This document shows, piece after piece, positions 53,650 through 62,818 of a stretch of 64,000 bases of DNA. The translations under genes were made by a program, and so were the position numbers. The stretch is from an uncultured Aquimarina sp. (GTDB lineage: Bacteria; Bacteroidota; Bacteroidia; Flavobacteriales; Flavobacteriaceae): positions 25,657 to 89,656 of the forward strand of contig CANMLW010000014.1 of NCBI GenBank assembly GCA_947498705.1. The letters run 5' to 3'. How positions within the stretch are numbered: the stretch's first letter is position 1; every line of letters starts with the position of its first letter. The notes below the pieces were generated by a model. The model did not search any database, was not told the origin of the DNA, and saw only the letters and a list, made by a program, of their open reading frames with translations.

Positions 53650-54987
53650 CTAATTTTCCTTTTTCTCTTCTTCGGTATATTTTATGACCCAGGGATTGGT
53701 GGTAAAATGATTCCAGGGCACACTTGTCAAATCAACTTTAGGGTCTATAAGCTGTTTGTAAGGCTTACCATTAACAGACACTCTACTATCTACATACACA
53801 GCAATATCAGTACCCCTGGCAGCGTATTCTTTCTTTAGGTATTGCGCAAACTGCCATATTCCGTCTGGTCGAGCCGACACCATACGTAATTGTTTTTTGG
53901 TTAGATAATCACTTTTCTTAATATAGGATCTACGCGCATCGGGATCATCTTTATTCACCACATAAAAATTGGTGCTTCCAGATCGCCCTCTTAACATCAT
54001 TCTCCAACTTAGTTTATGCCCTTCTTCTGTCCATAAAACATCTCCTGGTATAAACCAATGACGCACTGGTAATGCTATTTGTATTACAAACCATATGATA
54101 GCTATAGGAATTGCTATTTTTTTATAATCAGAAACAATTATTTCTTTCTTATCATAGAACTCCTTCTTTTTCATAAATAGGCGATGAATGGTTTCTTTTG
54201 AAAAGAAAAACACACTAAATGCCAAAGACATATAAGGGAATATTCCTATTTGAAAAACTGCCGAATTAAATAAATGAAAAAAAATGCTCACTCCAAAAGC
54301 AAATAATCGAGTTCGTTTCCACAATAAAAGAGGAACAATAAGCAAATCGAATAAAATTCCAAAATAAGCAATACTTACATGCGCCCAATGCTCTTGAAGC
54401 AACCCTCCTATTATAGGTAAATCTGCTTTTCCGCTCATTAGGTTTTTAGCAACCGTAAAGTCCAACCAATCAGGATATAATTTGGCTACAGAAGCATAGG
54501 TATATACAATCCATAACTGTGCAATAATAATCAACAGACACCACCTGGGCATTGCTATCCTTTTAAGTGCTGGATTTTTTTTTACATCAATAGAAAAATA
54601 ATTACCGGCAGGTAAAATCGACATTATAATACATAGAAGTAATAACAAATAATAGTGATTGTTATACGATGATTTTTGCATAAAATACACTCCTGCCCAC
54701 ATCAAGGTATACCCTAACATACTCCATCGGTATTTATAGCCAACCATTACCAATAGTCCCAAGGATCCCATAATAGCAAAGTAAAAATACATCCCATTAC
54801 CTGGCAGTGGTTGTAAAAAATCTAAACCAATAAAATTGAAGGTAAACTTTGGTTCGACAAGGGTACGCCCTACCCATCCTGTAAGAATAGCACCTATACC
54901 TTCTGTTGCAATCAAAAAGCCAAAAAAAACTCTAAAAATAATCAGAGCACTATTATCTATTTGAGTAAACAACCAACGATTGATCAT
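53650..54987 (-). CDS. HTTM (vitamin K-dependent carboxylase-like) membrane protein
   Basis: 445 residues. An N-terminal polytopic region with about nine membrane helices carries HTTM features (ALIIFRVFFGFLIATEGIGA; AGNYFSIDV; WLDFTVAKNLMSG). A C-terminal soluble beta-rich part follows (about 320-440, HKLSWRMMLRGRSGSTNFYV). HTTM proteins are distant relatives of gamma-glutamyl carboxylase; most bacterial members have no proven reaction. It overlaps ribF by four bases (ATGA) and so belongs to its operon. Confidence 0.82.
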   Translation of the reverse strand: MINRWLFTQIDNSALIIFRVFFGFLIATEGIGAILTGWVGRTLVEPKFTFNFIGLDFLQPLPGNGMYFYFAIMGSLGLLVMVGYKYRWSMLGYTLMWAGVYFMQKSSYNNHYYLLLLLCIIMSILPAGNYFSIDVKKNPALKRIAMPRWCLLIIIAQLWIVYTYASVAKLYPDWLDFTVAKNLMSGKADLPIIGGLLQEHWAHVSIAYFGILFDLLIVPLLLWKRTRLFAFGVSIFFHLFNSAVFQIGIFPYMSLAFSVFFFSKETIHRLFMKKKEFYDKKEIIVSDYKKIAIPIAIIWFVIQIALPVRHWFIPGDVLWTEEGHKLSWRMMLRGRSGSTNFYVVNKDDPDARRSYIKKSDYLTKKQLRMVSARPDGIWQFAQYLKKEYAARGTDIAVYVDSRVSVNGKPYKQLIDPKVDLTSVPWNHFTTNPWVIKYTEEEKKEN

Positions 54988-55916
54988 AATAAAGAGTTTA
55001 TAAATTCTCTAGAGAATTCTTCATCTTGTTGCATGGCATTTTGTAACTGCTCCAGAGATTCAAACTTTTTTTCATCACGAATACGTTTTAACATTTTAAT
55101 CTGTATTTTTTTATCATACAGATTAAACGAAGTATCAAAAAAATGAGTTTCTATCGATTGCTGAGTACCATTTACGGTTGGGTTTGTACCTATATTCATC
55201 ATCCCATAATAGGTTTTGGTATCTATAAGAGATTTTACGATGTACACCCCGTTCTTCGGAATAAGCTTATAGGATTCTTCTATATACAAATTGGCGGTAG
55301 GGTAACTTAACTTACGTCCTAATTTTTTTCCTTGCACCACGGTACCGGTTAGCATAAACTCATACCCAAGATATGTATTGGCTTTATCTATATTTCCATC
55401 AAAAAGTGCTTCTCTTATTTTTGTAGAGCTTACTGCCACATCATCGATGTCCTGCTTAGAAATTTCTTCTACTGTAAAATTATGTCGTTGACCAAACAGG
55501 GCCAAGCTTGTAATATCAGAATTACGGTTACGGCCAAAACGATGATCATACCCTATAATCACATGTCTGGTATTAAGATTGTCCACCAACATTTCCTGAA
55601 TATAATCTTCTGCCGTCAATCTCGAAAATTCTTTGGTAAATGGATGAATCACTAAACTCGACAAACCGGTTTCTTCTAATATTTGTATTCGTTCATCCAA
55701 CGTAGTGATTAGTTTAATATCAGAATCTTGTTGCAATACAATCCTTGGATGTGGAAAAAAAGTAAGAATAACCGATTCCAGATCATTTCTTTTTGCATTT
55801 TCTACAAGTCTTTCTATTATTTTTTTATGTCCGATATGCACGCCATCAAAAGTACCAATAGTAACTACCGATGGAATCTGGTTATCGTATGTTTTGGCAT
55901 CTGTATAACGTTTCAT
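54984..55916 (-). CDS. ribF: Bifunctional riboflavin kinase/FAD synthetase
   Basis: 310 residues from ATG 55916; a second start lies three codons upstream. The N-terminal FAD synthetase domain has VVTIGTFDGVHIGHKKIIER (nucleotidyltransferase HxGH) and the GYDHRFGRNR segment. The C-terminal flavokinase domain has GKKLGRKLSYPTANL and the NIGTNPTVNG and ETHFFD motifs. It makes FMN and then FAD from riboflavin. The neighbouring flavin-dependent oxygenase (60051) is in a separate cluster. The 160-bp gap to pth contains no gene. Confidence 0.95.
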   Translation of the reverse strand: MKRYTDAKTYDNQIPSVVTIGTFDGVHIGHKKIIERLVENAKRNDLESVILTFFPHPRIVLQQDSDIKLITTLDERIQILEETGLSSLVIHPFTKEFSRLTAEDYIQEMLVDNLNTRHVIIGYDHRFGRNRNSDITSLALFGQRHNFTVEEISKQDIDDVAVSSTKIREALFDGNIDKANTYLGYEFMLTGTVVQGKKLGRKLSYPTANLYIEESYKLIPKNGVYIVKSLIDTKTYYGMMNIGTNPTVNGTQQSIETHFFDTSFNLYDKKIQIKMLKRIRDEKKFESLEQLQNAMQQDEEFSREFINSLL

Positions 55917-56085
55917 CTGCTGCAACTTGGTTTATATTCAATCATCAGACAAGGTTCTTTCGCATGGATTATGGTGAACGTTCTAGTGGGTATGTTGGTT
56001 GGTATCAATTTAATTGGTCTCGCTTAATTATAGAAGTATGCTTTAAGGTATGTGTAAAAATAAAAAAATTGTTTGGATACTTTCT

Positions 56086-56709
56086 TTATTTTCCGTTAAA
56101 GGTATTCATAGTATTCGCTAATCCAGCAGTGGCAAAGGATTTGATCAGAGAAATTCCCTTCTCTAAGCGTTCTTGCATGATGCTTTCTTCTTCAAGGGTC
56201 CATTCTCCCAAAACATAATCTACTTGTCTGCCTTTTCCAAAATCTGCCCCTACTCCAAACCGAAATCTATTATATTTAGACGTATGCAATTGCGCTTCGA
56301 TATCCTTAAGACCATTATGTCCTCCTGCACTGCCTTTCGCTTTTAGTCTTATAGATCCGTATGGTAGATTGATATCATCTGTAACGACTAATAAATTTTC
56401 TAAAGGCACCTTTTCTTTCTCTAACCAGTATCGTACTGCTTTTCCGCTTAAATTCATATAAGTACTGGGTTTAAGTAATAAAATCGTTCTTCCTTTATGT
56501 TTATAGGTTGCCATATCACCCAATTTCTTAGTTTCGAAACTAAAATCTTCTTCTTTTGCAAGCGCGTCTAATATCTTAAAACCTATATTATGTCGTGTAT
56601 TATGATATTTGGGGCCAATGTTACCCAGACCAACAACCAAAAATTTTTTCATTAAATCTTCTTTTGATTCTTCTTCTTTTGAAAATAATTTTCTAAAAAC
56701 AGAAAGCAT
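56086..56709 (-). CDS. pth: Peptidyl-tRNA hydrolase
   Basis: 207 residues from ATG 56709. The core begins at MKKFLVVGLGNIGPKYHNTR (ATG 56652). Flavobacterial Pth proteins usually carry a short basic extension such as MLSVFRKLFSKEEESKEDL, so 56709 is preferred; 56730 is also open. The catalytic His (HNTRHNIGF) and Asp (VVTDDINLPYG) are present, with GSAGGHNGLKDI. It recycles peptidyl-tRNAs. Confidence 0.93.
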   Translation of the reverse strand: MLSVFRKLFSKEEESKEDLMKKFLVVGLGNIGPKYHNTRHNIGFKILDALAKEEDFSFETKKLGDMATYKHKGRTILLLKPSTYMNLSGKAVRYWLEKEKVPLENLLVVTDDINLPYGSIRLKAKGSAGGHNGLKDIEAQLHTSKYNRFRFGVGADFGKGRQVDYVLGEWTLEEESIMQERLEKGISLIKSFATAGLANTMNTFNGK

Positions 56710-56859
56710 ATAATTCCTAATATTTTGCAATGAGAATAAACCTCATACCATTTTTCAAATAAAATTACTTACTATAATTGTTTCTTTTTATTCAATTCAG
56801 TTTACCGTAATTTCATATAAGAATTGGTATCACATCACACCTATAATGCCTGTAAAAAT

Positions 56860-56896
56860 AAAAAAAGCATTCCGAATAAGAACGGAATGCTTTTGT
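56860..56896 (-). terminator. Terminator of rplY
   Basis: An 11-bp stem AAAGCATTCCG (56864-56874) / CGGAATGCTTT (56883-56893), followed by a T run on the minus strand, 24 bases after the rplY stop. Confidence 0.85.
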
Positions 56897-56916
56897 ATTC
56901 TATAAAAACTTCAAAA

Positions 56917-57543
56917 TTAAGCTTCTGCTGCCGGAGCTTCTGCTCCTTCTGCTGCTGCAGTTTCTTCTTCTTCATCCTCGTCATCATCTGCAACCGCAGT
57001 ACGAGATGTTTTAACCATACAGATTACAGTGTTATCTGGATGTAGAATAGTGAAATCATCACTTGCTACATTGGTAACATATAATTTATTACCGATTTTA
57101 AGGTTGGTAATATCTCCTTCGATCACATCTGGTAATTTTGATGCTAAACCTTTTACTTTGATACGTCTTAAGTTAAAACGTAACACACCACCATTACGAA
57201 CACCACGAGAGTTTCCTGTTGTTTTGAAAGGAATTTCCATGGTGATTGGCTTGTCATCAAAGATTTCAACAAAATCAATATGTAAAATTCTATCTGTTAC
57301 AGGGTGAAATTGAATATCCTGTAGAATAACATTGATATTTTTACCATTATCCAACGCGATTACCACGGTATGAACGTCTGGAGTATACACTAAGTTTTTA
57401 AAAGCAATTTCTGGCGCTGCAAAGTGTACAATAGTGTCTCCACCGTAAATAACACAAGGTACCTGTCCAGCATTACGTAAGGCTTTTGTTGCTTTCTTGC
57501 CTACGCTTTCTCTTTGAGATGCATTGATTGTTAATGATTTCAT
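56917..57543 (-). CDS. rplY: 50S ribosomal protein L25/general stress protein Ctc
   Basis: 208 residues, the long two-domain form. The N-terminal L25 domain (about 1-92, [20 protein letters not shown]) binds 5S rRNA. The TL5/Ctc C-terminal beta domain (95-180) follows, with a disordered Asp/Glu/Ala tail after residue 185 ([15 protein letters not shown]). It stabilises the 5S rRNA region of the large subunit. It probably shares a transcript with prs, whose stop is 23 bases upstream. Confidence 0.95.
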   Translation of the reverse strand: MKSLTINASQRESVGKKATKALRNAGQVPCVIYGGDTIVHFAAPEIAFKNLVYTPDVHTVVIALDNGKNINVILQDIQFHPVTDRILHIDFVEIFDDKPITMEIPFKTTGNSRGVRNGGVLRFNLRRIKVKGLASKLPDVIEGDITNLKIGNKLYVTNVASDDFTILHPDNTVICMVKTSRTAVADDDEDEEEETAAAEGAEAPAAEA

Positions 57544-57566
57544 TTTAAATATATTAAATTAGTAAT

Positions 57567-58508
57567 TTACATAACGAATTTAGAACTGATAGATTGATTT
57601 TGATGAACGCTTTTCATAACGTCTGCAAATAAATTTGCACAACTTACCACTCTAATTTTTTCGCTTTTTTGTTTTAGCGGAATCGAATCGGTCACGATCA
57701 ATTCTTCTAATTTTGAATTTTCTAGTCTTTCATAAGCAGTACCCGATAAGATTGGATGCGTACAAATAGCTCTTACACTCTTAGCTCCTCTTTCCATCAT
57801 CAAGTCTGCTGCTTTGGTCAATGTCCCTGCAGTATCTACCATATCATCTACCAATACTACATTTTTACCAGTTACATCTCCTATAAGTTCCATATGAGAA
57901 ATCACATTGGCCTTAGCTCTTTGTTTATAACAAATCACAACGTCACTACTTAACGCTTTAGAATAAGCATAAGCTCTTTTAGAACCTCCCATATCTGGTG
58001 AAGCAATCGTAAGATTATCCAGATTTAATGATTGCAAGTAGGGTAAAAATATTGTAGATGCAAACAAGTGATCTACAGGTTTCTCGAAGAATCCCTGTAT
58101 CTGATCTGCATGAAGGTCCATGGTTATAATTCTGGTTGCTCCTGCAGTTTCCAACATTTTAGCAATTAATTTTGCCGCAATAGGAACTCTTGGTTTATCT
58201 TTTCTATCTTGTCTTGCCCAACCGTAATATGGTAATACTGCTGTAATATGTCTTGCAGAAGCTCTTTTGGCAGCATCTAACATCAACAACATTTCCATAA
58301 GGTGATCAGAGTTTGGATGTGTTGAGCCAATAATAAATACTCTTGATCCTCTTACCGACTCTTCGAAAGAAGGCTGAAACTCACCATCGCTATAGGTCGA
58401 TGTAATTACATTACCCAATTTAGCACCATAGGCTGATACTATTTTTTCTGCTAGTTCGGTACTTTGTGTGCATGCAAAAAATTTTGCTTCTGTAACTACA
58501 TTTGGCAT
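57567..58508 (-). CDS. prs: Ribose-phosphate pyrophosphokinase
   Basis: 313 residues from ATG 58508, the usual length; the TTG-initiated extension to 58565 would overlap the promoter. It makes PRPP from ribose-5-phosphate and ATP for nucleotide, His and Trp synthesis. The ATP/metal region DAAKRASARHITAVLPYYGW, ARQDRKDKPR and the PRPP loop NVVLVDDMVDTAGTLTKAA are intact. It is followed by rplY in a conserved prs-rplY-pth order. Confidence 0.96.
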   Translation of the reverse strand: MPNVVTEAKFFACTQSTELAEKIVSAYGAKLGNVITSTYSDGEFQPSFEESVRGSRVFIIGSTHPNSDHLMEMLLMLDAAKRASARHITAVLPYYGWARQDRKDKPRVPIAAKLIAKMLETAGATRIITMDLHADQIQGFFEKPVDHLFASTIFLPYLQSLNLDNLTIASPDMGGSKRAYAYSKALSSDVVICYKQRAKANVISHMELIGDVTGKNVVLVDDMVDTAGTLTKAADLMMERGAKSVRAICTHPILSGTAYERLENSKLEELIVTDSIPLKQKSEKIRVVSCANLFADVMKSVHQNQSISSKFVM

Positions 58509-58562
58509 AGGGTAAAATGTTGTTTTATAATGAGTTAAATATAATTTCTTAAAAACAAGGTG

Positions 58563-58570
58563 CAAATTTA
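58563..58570 (-). promoter_or_regulatory. -7 element (TAAATTTG) upstream of prs
   Basis: A minus-strand TAnnTTTG match 54 bases before ATG 58508, in support of that start. Confidence 0.5.
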
Positions 58571-58609
58571 TAAATTTATTTCAACTCTCCCCCTTATTTT
58601 ATTACTTAT

Positions 58610-58643
58610 TTGCTGGTTCTAATCAAATATTTTTTTAATTTTG
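58610..58643 (+). promoter_or_regulatory. Promoter of tRNA-Leu
   Basis: TTG (58610-58612), a 23-bp spacer and TAATTTTG (58636-58643), ending 12 bases before the mature tRNA 5' end. Confidence 0.6.
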
Positions 58644-58655
58644 CCGTCCTGTTAT

Positions 58656-58737
58656 GCTCGAGTGGCGGAATTGGTAGACGCGCCGGATTCAAAATCCGGT
58701 TCTTTCGGGAGTGTGGGTTCGATTCCCACCTCGAGTA
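58656..58737 (+). tRNA. tRNA-Leu (anticodon CAA)
   Basis: An 82-nt cloverleaf. The acceptor stem is GCTCGAG/CTCGAGT with discriminator A. The D arm is GGCGGAATTGGTAGACGC. The anticodon stem is CCGGA/TCCGG with loop TTCAAAA, giving anticodon CAA (codon UUG). A long class II variable arm (TTCTTTCGGGAGT) and the T arm GTGGG-TTCGATT-CCCAC follow. The variable arm and anticodon identify leucine. CCA is not encoded. A terminator follows immediately. Confidence 0.97.
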
Positions 58738-58775
58738 CAAAGCCTTAATAAGATTTCTTATTAAGGCTTTTTTAA
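58738..58775 (+). terminator. Terminator of tRNA-Leu
   Basis: Stem AAAGCCTTAATAAG / TTATTAAGGCTTT with a 5-nt loop and a T run, directly after the tRNA. Confidence 0.85.
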
Positions 58776-58944
58776 TTTCTTTTATAGACCATGATTATAG
58801 GGATCAAAAGCAAAGTATTAACAACGGATTTTTCCTTTAAAAAAACACAAAACTGCATTAATAATTTTAGAATATCTTTGTATTCGAAAAAGATCGTATG
58901 CTTTCTCCTACCCAATTACACATCTTTTCACGATAATTTATCAG

Positions 58945-58983
58945 AAAAAGCCCTTGATTTTCGTAATCAAGAGCTCTTTTTAC
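58945..58983. terminator. Terminator at the end of the NRPS-associated cluster
   Basis: Stem AAAGCCCTTGATT (58947-58959) / AATCAAGAGCTCTTT (58965-58979), with one mismatch or bulge and T tracts on both strands. It lies 65 bases beyond the minus-strand oxygenase gene. The gap 58776-59047 holds no supported gene. Confidence 0.6.
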
Positions 58984-59047
58984 AAACTTAGAATAGGTAG
59001 TCATTATAGTGCTACTTCTAATTCTTTATATCTAAACAGAAAACCAA

Positions 59048-59968
59048 TTAGGTAAGTGCTGGTTTAAATTTATTGTTCAAAAATTCAACCAATTGCCTGG
59101 CATCAGCATCCTGAGAGATTTCATCTTTTAAGAAATACTTTAAAATTTCTAACTGATCATCTTCTGGGTGATTTTCGATATGCTTACAAAGTCCTTCTAA
59201 TTGCTCTAAATGCACAAAATTCCAGGTAATAGAAATACTATCAGTATCGCAGGTTACATCATGAAACCATCCTGAAGGGAAGAAAATAATTTCTCCCTTA
59301 GACAATACATCTTCGTAGTCTGGAGTAATATTAGCAAAATCAGGAAACTTAGCATGGTCTGGTTTTTTAACATCTACAAAGCTACCGTCGCTATGCATCA
59401 CGCTACTTTCTTTTTCTGGGCTGTATAAAAAGATCTTTTTCTCACCATAAAACTGGCATAAAACCGCATTACTGGTAAATGGATCTTTGTGTAATCTTGT
59501 TCTGGATCCTTTTCCTGAAATGAACAACCCTTTGTATGGGTAATGATACTGATTTACATTTCGTTGATCTGCCTCGTTATTGCTTGGTATTACCAAAGAA
59601 GTACAAGGCACAAAATAAGGTTGGCTCCAGGAAGGGGTTAGTCCCTCAAACACTTTATCAGACCAGTAGAAATCTACTTCTTTTAGTTTGGTATACCATC
59701 TCATGTATTGATCAGACAATCCTTCTTTTTCGGTTCTATAAAAATTGTTGTCGATATACTCTTCTAGTGGTTGAACGGTTTGTAAGTCAAATAATTCGTT
59801 ATATACCTGTACGAACTCATCTCCATATTCTTTTTTTAAGTAGTCTGGAGAGAATTTTTCTAAATCCCATTTCTCCATCGCATCGGTTACAATAACAGGT
59901 TTACATCCTATGATATACTCTTTTATAAACTGTTCTTCGCTAATGTTGCTTACTCTAGGTACTTTCAT
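59048..59968 (-). CDS. JmjC/cupin_8-type Fe(II)/2-oxoglutarate oxygenase
   Basis: 306 residues. The facial triad is H160-x-D162 (TRLHKDPF) and H236 (SGWFHDVTC). The N-terminal KPVIVTDAMEKWDLEKFSPD is typical of FIH/cupin_8 hydroxylases. The family hydroxylates protein or peptide side chains and, in biosynthetic clusters, carrier-bound amino acids. It is the last gene of the minus-strand cluster that holds the NRPS, so beta-hydroxylation of a building block or the product is a reasonable inference. It is 82 bases from the flavin oxygenase gene. Confidence 0.8.
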   Translation of the reverse strand: MKVPRVSNISEEQFIKEYIIGCKPVIVTDAMEKWDLEKFSPDYLKKEYGDEFVQVYNELFDLQTVQPLEEYIDNNFYRTEKEGLSDQYMRWYTKLKEVDFYWSDKVFEGLTPSWSQPYFVPCTSLVIPSNNEADQRNVNQYHYPYKGLFISGKGSRTRLHKDPFTSNAVLCQFYGEKKIFLYSPEKESSVMHSDGSFVDVKKPDHAKFPDFANITPDYEDVLSKGEIIFFPSGWFHDVTCDTDSISITWNFVHLEQLEGLCKHIENHPEDDQLEILKYFLKDEISQDADARQLVEFLNNKFKPALT

Positions 59969-60050
59969 TTTTGTTAAATTCTTTGGTTAAACTTTATTTT
60001 GAATTAATAATGATTGTGTAAATTATTTTTGTTGAATGTTGTACTGCATA

Positions 60051-61109
60051 CTAATACGCCAATACTTGGTTTGCTGCTTCTTTTAGGGCATTAAGATGTT
60101 GTAGATTTTCTAAAACTCGTTCTGATCGTGGTCCAAAATCTAATAGACATGCGATCTCATTTACGCCTGCAGCTTCTGTATCTCTTACCATTTGTATACA
60201 GGTTTCTTTGGTACCGATCAACCCTTTTGTGGTGGCAAATCGATCGTATAAAAAGCTAAAGAAATCATCTAATTCATCTTCTGGAAGGTTATCTAGTGTA
60301 TTGCTTCTGCCTCTGTTATGAGATAATCCTTCAAAAATTTTCTTATTCTGTTTTAAGAAATTACAATACGGCGCTCTGGCTTCTTCTTTGATCGCATGAT
60401 CATCTTCTCCTACAAAGGTGTGTAACATAAGAGATACCTTACCTGTTGCTGGATCAAAACCATTGTCACTTCGCGCCTGTCTGTATATTTTTATTTTTTC
60501 TGCCAACTCTTCTAAGGTTTGATCTAATAATGAGGTAAGAATATTAGTTCCCAACTTACCTGCATTTTTATACCCTTCTGGATTACCACTTATGGTACTA
60601 TACAAGGGGATGGGTTTTTGCACTGGCGATGGAAATATTTTTATCGAGGTCATTTTACCGTTTCCGCTTAATCGCTCAATAGACTCTCCCGCCCATAGTT
60701 TTTTTACGGTGGCAATTCCTTCGTACATCACCTGGTGTTTTTTGGCATAATTTTCTGGAAAAAATGCAAAATCATCGGGATTCCATCCAGAAGCAAAAGA
60801 CAATCCTATTCTACCATTTGATAAATTATCTACCATTGCCCATTCTTCTGCAACACGAATAGGATCATGTAATGCCATGACGACACTACCACTATTTAAT
60901 CGTATTCTTTTGGTTACGCTCGAAATCGCAGCATGTAATACCGCAGGATTGTTATACACTCCTCCAAACTCTGTGAAGTGTCGTTCTGGGATCCATATCG
61001 AAGTAAAGTCATTTTCATCTCCATAAATTGCACATTGCTTTACCAGGTCATAGATATTACCTGATAAAGAATCCTGGCTGCTGGCAAAAAACATTAATCC
61101 AAATTCCAT
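60051..61109 (-). CDS. Luciferase-like flavin monooxygenase (MupA/Atu3666-like)
   Basis: 352 residues, a complete TIM-barrel bacterial-luciferase-like protein. It starts MEFGLMFFASSQDSLSGNIY and contains TSIWIPERHFTEFGGVYNNP, RIRLNSGSVVMALHDPIRVA and GRIGLSFASGWNPDDFAFFP. These are the signatures of the natural-product LLM subfamily that acts as stand-alone or embedded monooxygenase in NRPS/PKS pathways. It needs reduced FMN supplied by a separate reductase. It probably oxidises an intermediate bound to the adjacent NRPS. Confidence 0.85.
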   Translation of the reverse strand: MEFGLMFFASSQDSLSGNIYDLVKQCAIYGDENDFTSIWIPERHFTEFGGVYNNPAVLHAAISSVTKRIRLNSGSVVMALHDPIRVAEEWAMVDNLSNGRIGLSFASGWNPDDFAFFPENYAKKHQVMYEGIATVKKLWAGESIERLSGNGKMTSIKIFPSPVQKPIPLYSTISGNPEGYKNAGKLGTNILTSLLDQTLEELAEKIKIYRQARSDNGFDPATGKVSLMLHTFVGEDDHAIKEEARAPYCNFLKQNKKIFEGLSHNRGRSNTLDNLPEDELDDFFSFLYDRFATTKGLIGTKETCIQMVRDTEAAGVNEIACLLDFGPRSERVLENLQHLNALKEAANQVLAY

Positions 61110-61197
61110 AATATTATCAATTTTAATTTGTGTGTTATTTTATAATCGTACCCTAGCTATTTCATAGCCGGGGTCTACCTCATTTCTTAATTTGGTA

Positions 61198-62625
61198 TTA
61201 CACTACTTCTTCATATTCTTCTATCACTTCTGTTTTTGACGTATCTATTACATTTTGATCATTATCAATAGCATCCTCTTTCTTTTCGGTTTCATCGATA
61301 TCATCTTTTGCCAATTCTGTACGATACAATTGATCCAATTGTTTAACCGCATTACTCCCTCTAAAAAAGAGAGAGATTGCCATAATCAATACACCCGACA
61401 CGGCAAAAATGATCACAATGGCCGTCGTTACACTTGTACCTGGTAAATGAGATAAAAAGGAAATAGGGTTTTTCTCTACAAAACCTTTTAAAAAGTCTAC
61501 CATGGCTCCAGAAGTAATAAAAGCCAAAGGAGCAGCTCCTCCTAACATCAACCCAACAAAACCAGTAATTCTTCCTTGTATTTCCATAGGAACGATGGTT
61601 AATATAAAAGCATCATCAATGATTCCTTCCATGGCAAAAAGAAATACGATTAACATCCCAATAATAGCAACGGTATATGCATTTACTTCTATAAATAGGC
61701 ACGAGTATACGATCCCTGCCAAAAAATAAATCGTGGTCATTGAGCGAACAGGTCTCTTAAACGTTCTGTCTTCACTCATTACCATTCCTCCTAGCAAAGT
61801 ACCTAGTGCTACCACAGACAACACAATCCCTAATGTATACTCATCAGAAAAATCTAAAATAAGCGGGGTAAACAATACCTCTACGGCACCGTATAAAAAA
61901 CTAAAAATAAAAGAAAACACCATCAGACTAATGACTCCCTTCCTTTCTTTTATAAAGTTAATTGCTAGTTTAAAATCGCTAGAGATACTGAATTTTTCGT
62001 CTGACTGTGGGACCTTCACAAATTTTAATACCAGAAAAGCTACCAAAGGCACCAAAAAGGTTACAAAATCTATTAAAAATATATTTCCGATCCCCAATAA
62101 CTTATAGAGTACCGGAGCTAGAATAGGGATTCCCATTCCTATAAAAGAAAATATAATGGCTGCAATCCCTTGTGCCTTTATCAATTCCTTTTTAGATACA
62201 AAAGCTCTACAGGACACAAAAAATGCAGTATAAATAAAAGTGGTGGCAATAGAACCAATCCCTACTATTATCATAATGTGCCAGGGTAGTAACATATCTA
62301 AATGGTACAAAGTCATGAGGATAATACTACCAATTCCTGCTACAACCTGACCATAAACAATGATCATTTTCTTGTTCCACCTATCTACAAAACTACCTAT
62401 AAAAACTGCTAGAAGTACTCCCGGAATAGCTTCAAAAAACCATATCATCGAAAATGAAGACACGCTTTGTTCGGGTTGGTCTAATACCCATACACTTAAT
62501 GCAAAATCGGTCAAATTTGTTCCCATCAAAGAAACCATGAGGATGGATAAATACATAAGGTATTTTTTTATCCCTCCTTTACCTCGGGGTTCTTCGGTAT
62601 TTGACACTATCTGATCGTTATTCAT
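61198..62625 (-). CDS. MFS transporter, probable product exporter
   Basis: 475 residues, twelve predicted membrane helices of the MFS_3/enterobactin-exporter-like type (TNLTDFALSVWVLDQPEQSV; GVLLAVFIGSFVDRWNKKMI with the motif-A-like FVDRWNKK). A long acidic cytoplasmic C-terminal tail (after residue 425, DDIDETEKKEDAIDNDQNV) follows. Position between the NRPS and the tailoring oxygenases points to export of the peptide product and self-protection. Confidence 0.85.
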   Translation of the reverse strand: MNNDQIVSNTEEPRGKGGIKKYLMYLSILMVSLMGTNLTDFALSVWVLDQPEQSVSSFSMIWFFEAIPGVLLAVFIGSFVDRWNKKMIIVYGQVVAGIGSIILMTLYHLDMLLPWHIMIIVGIGSIATTFIYTAFFVSCRAFVSKKELIKAQGIAAIIFSFIGMGIPILAPVLYKLLGIGNIFLIDFVTFLVPLVAFLVLKFVKVPQSDEKFSISSDFKLAINFIKERKGVISLMVFSFIFSFLYGAVEVLFTPLILDFSDEYTLGIVLSVVALGTLLGGMVMSEDRTFKRPVRSMTTIYFLAGIVYSCLFIEVNAYTVAIIGMLIVFLFAMEGIIDDAFILTIVPMEIQGRITGFVGLMLGGAAPLAFITSGAMVDFLKGFVEKNPISFLSHLPGTSVTTAIVIIFAVSGVLIMAISLFFRGSNAVKQLDQLYRTELAKDDIDETEKKEDAIDNDQNVIDTSKTEVIEEYEEVV

Positions 62626-62818
62626 TTTATTTATTTTAAACTTTTATAATTATTTTATTGAACTCATCTTGAATAGTACTTTGGCCTACAAAATTTACAT
62701 TTTGCACTCTAATTTTGTTAATTTTTGTAACCGTAGCTATGGCTATGCTGAAAAAAATAAACTTCATTATAGTACAAAAGCCAAACTTTTCGGCTTAAAA
62801 CCACTACCCAATATGAGT

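Noticed and set aside
56824..57045. 73-codon plus-strand frame opposite rplY
   Set aside because: It is antisense to the acidic tail of rplY and the rplY terminator.
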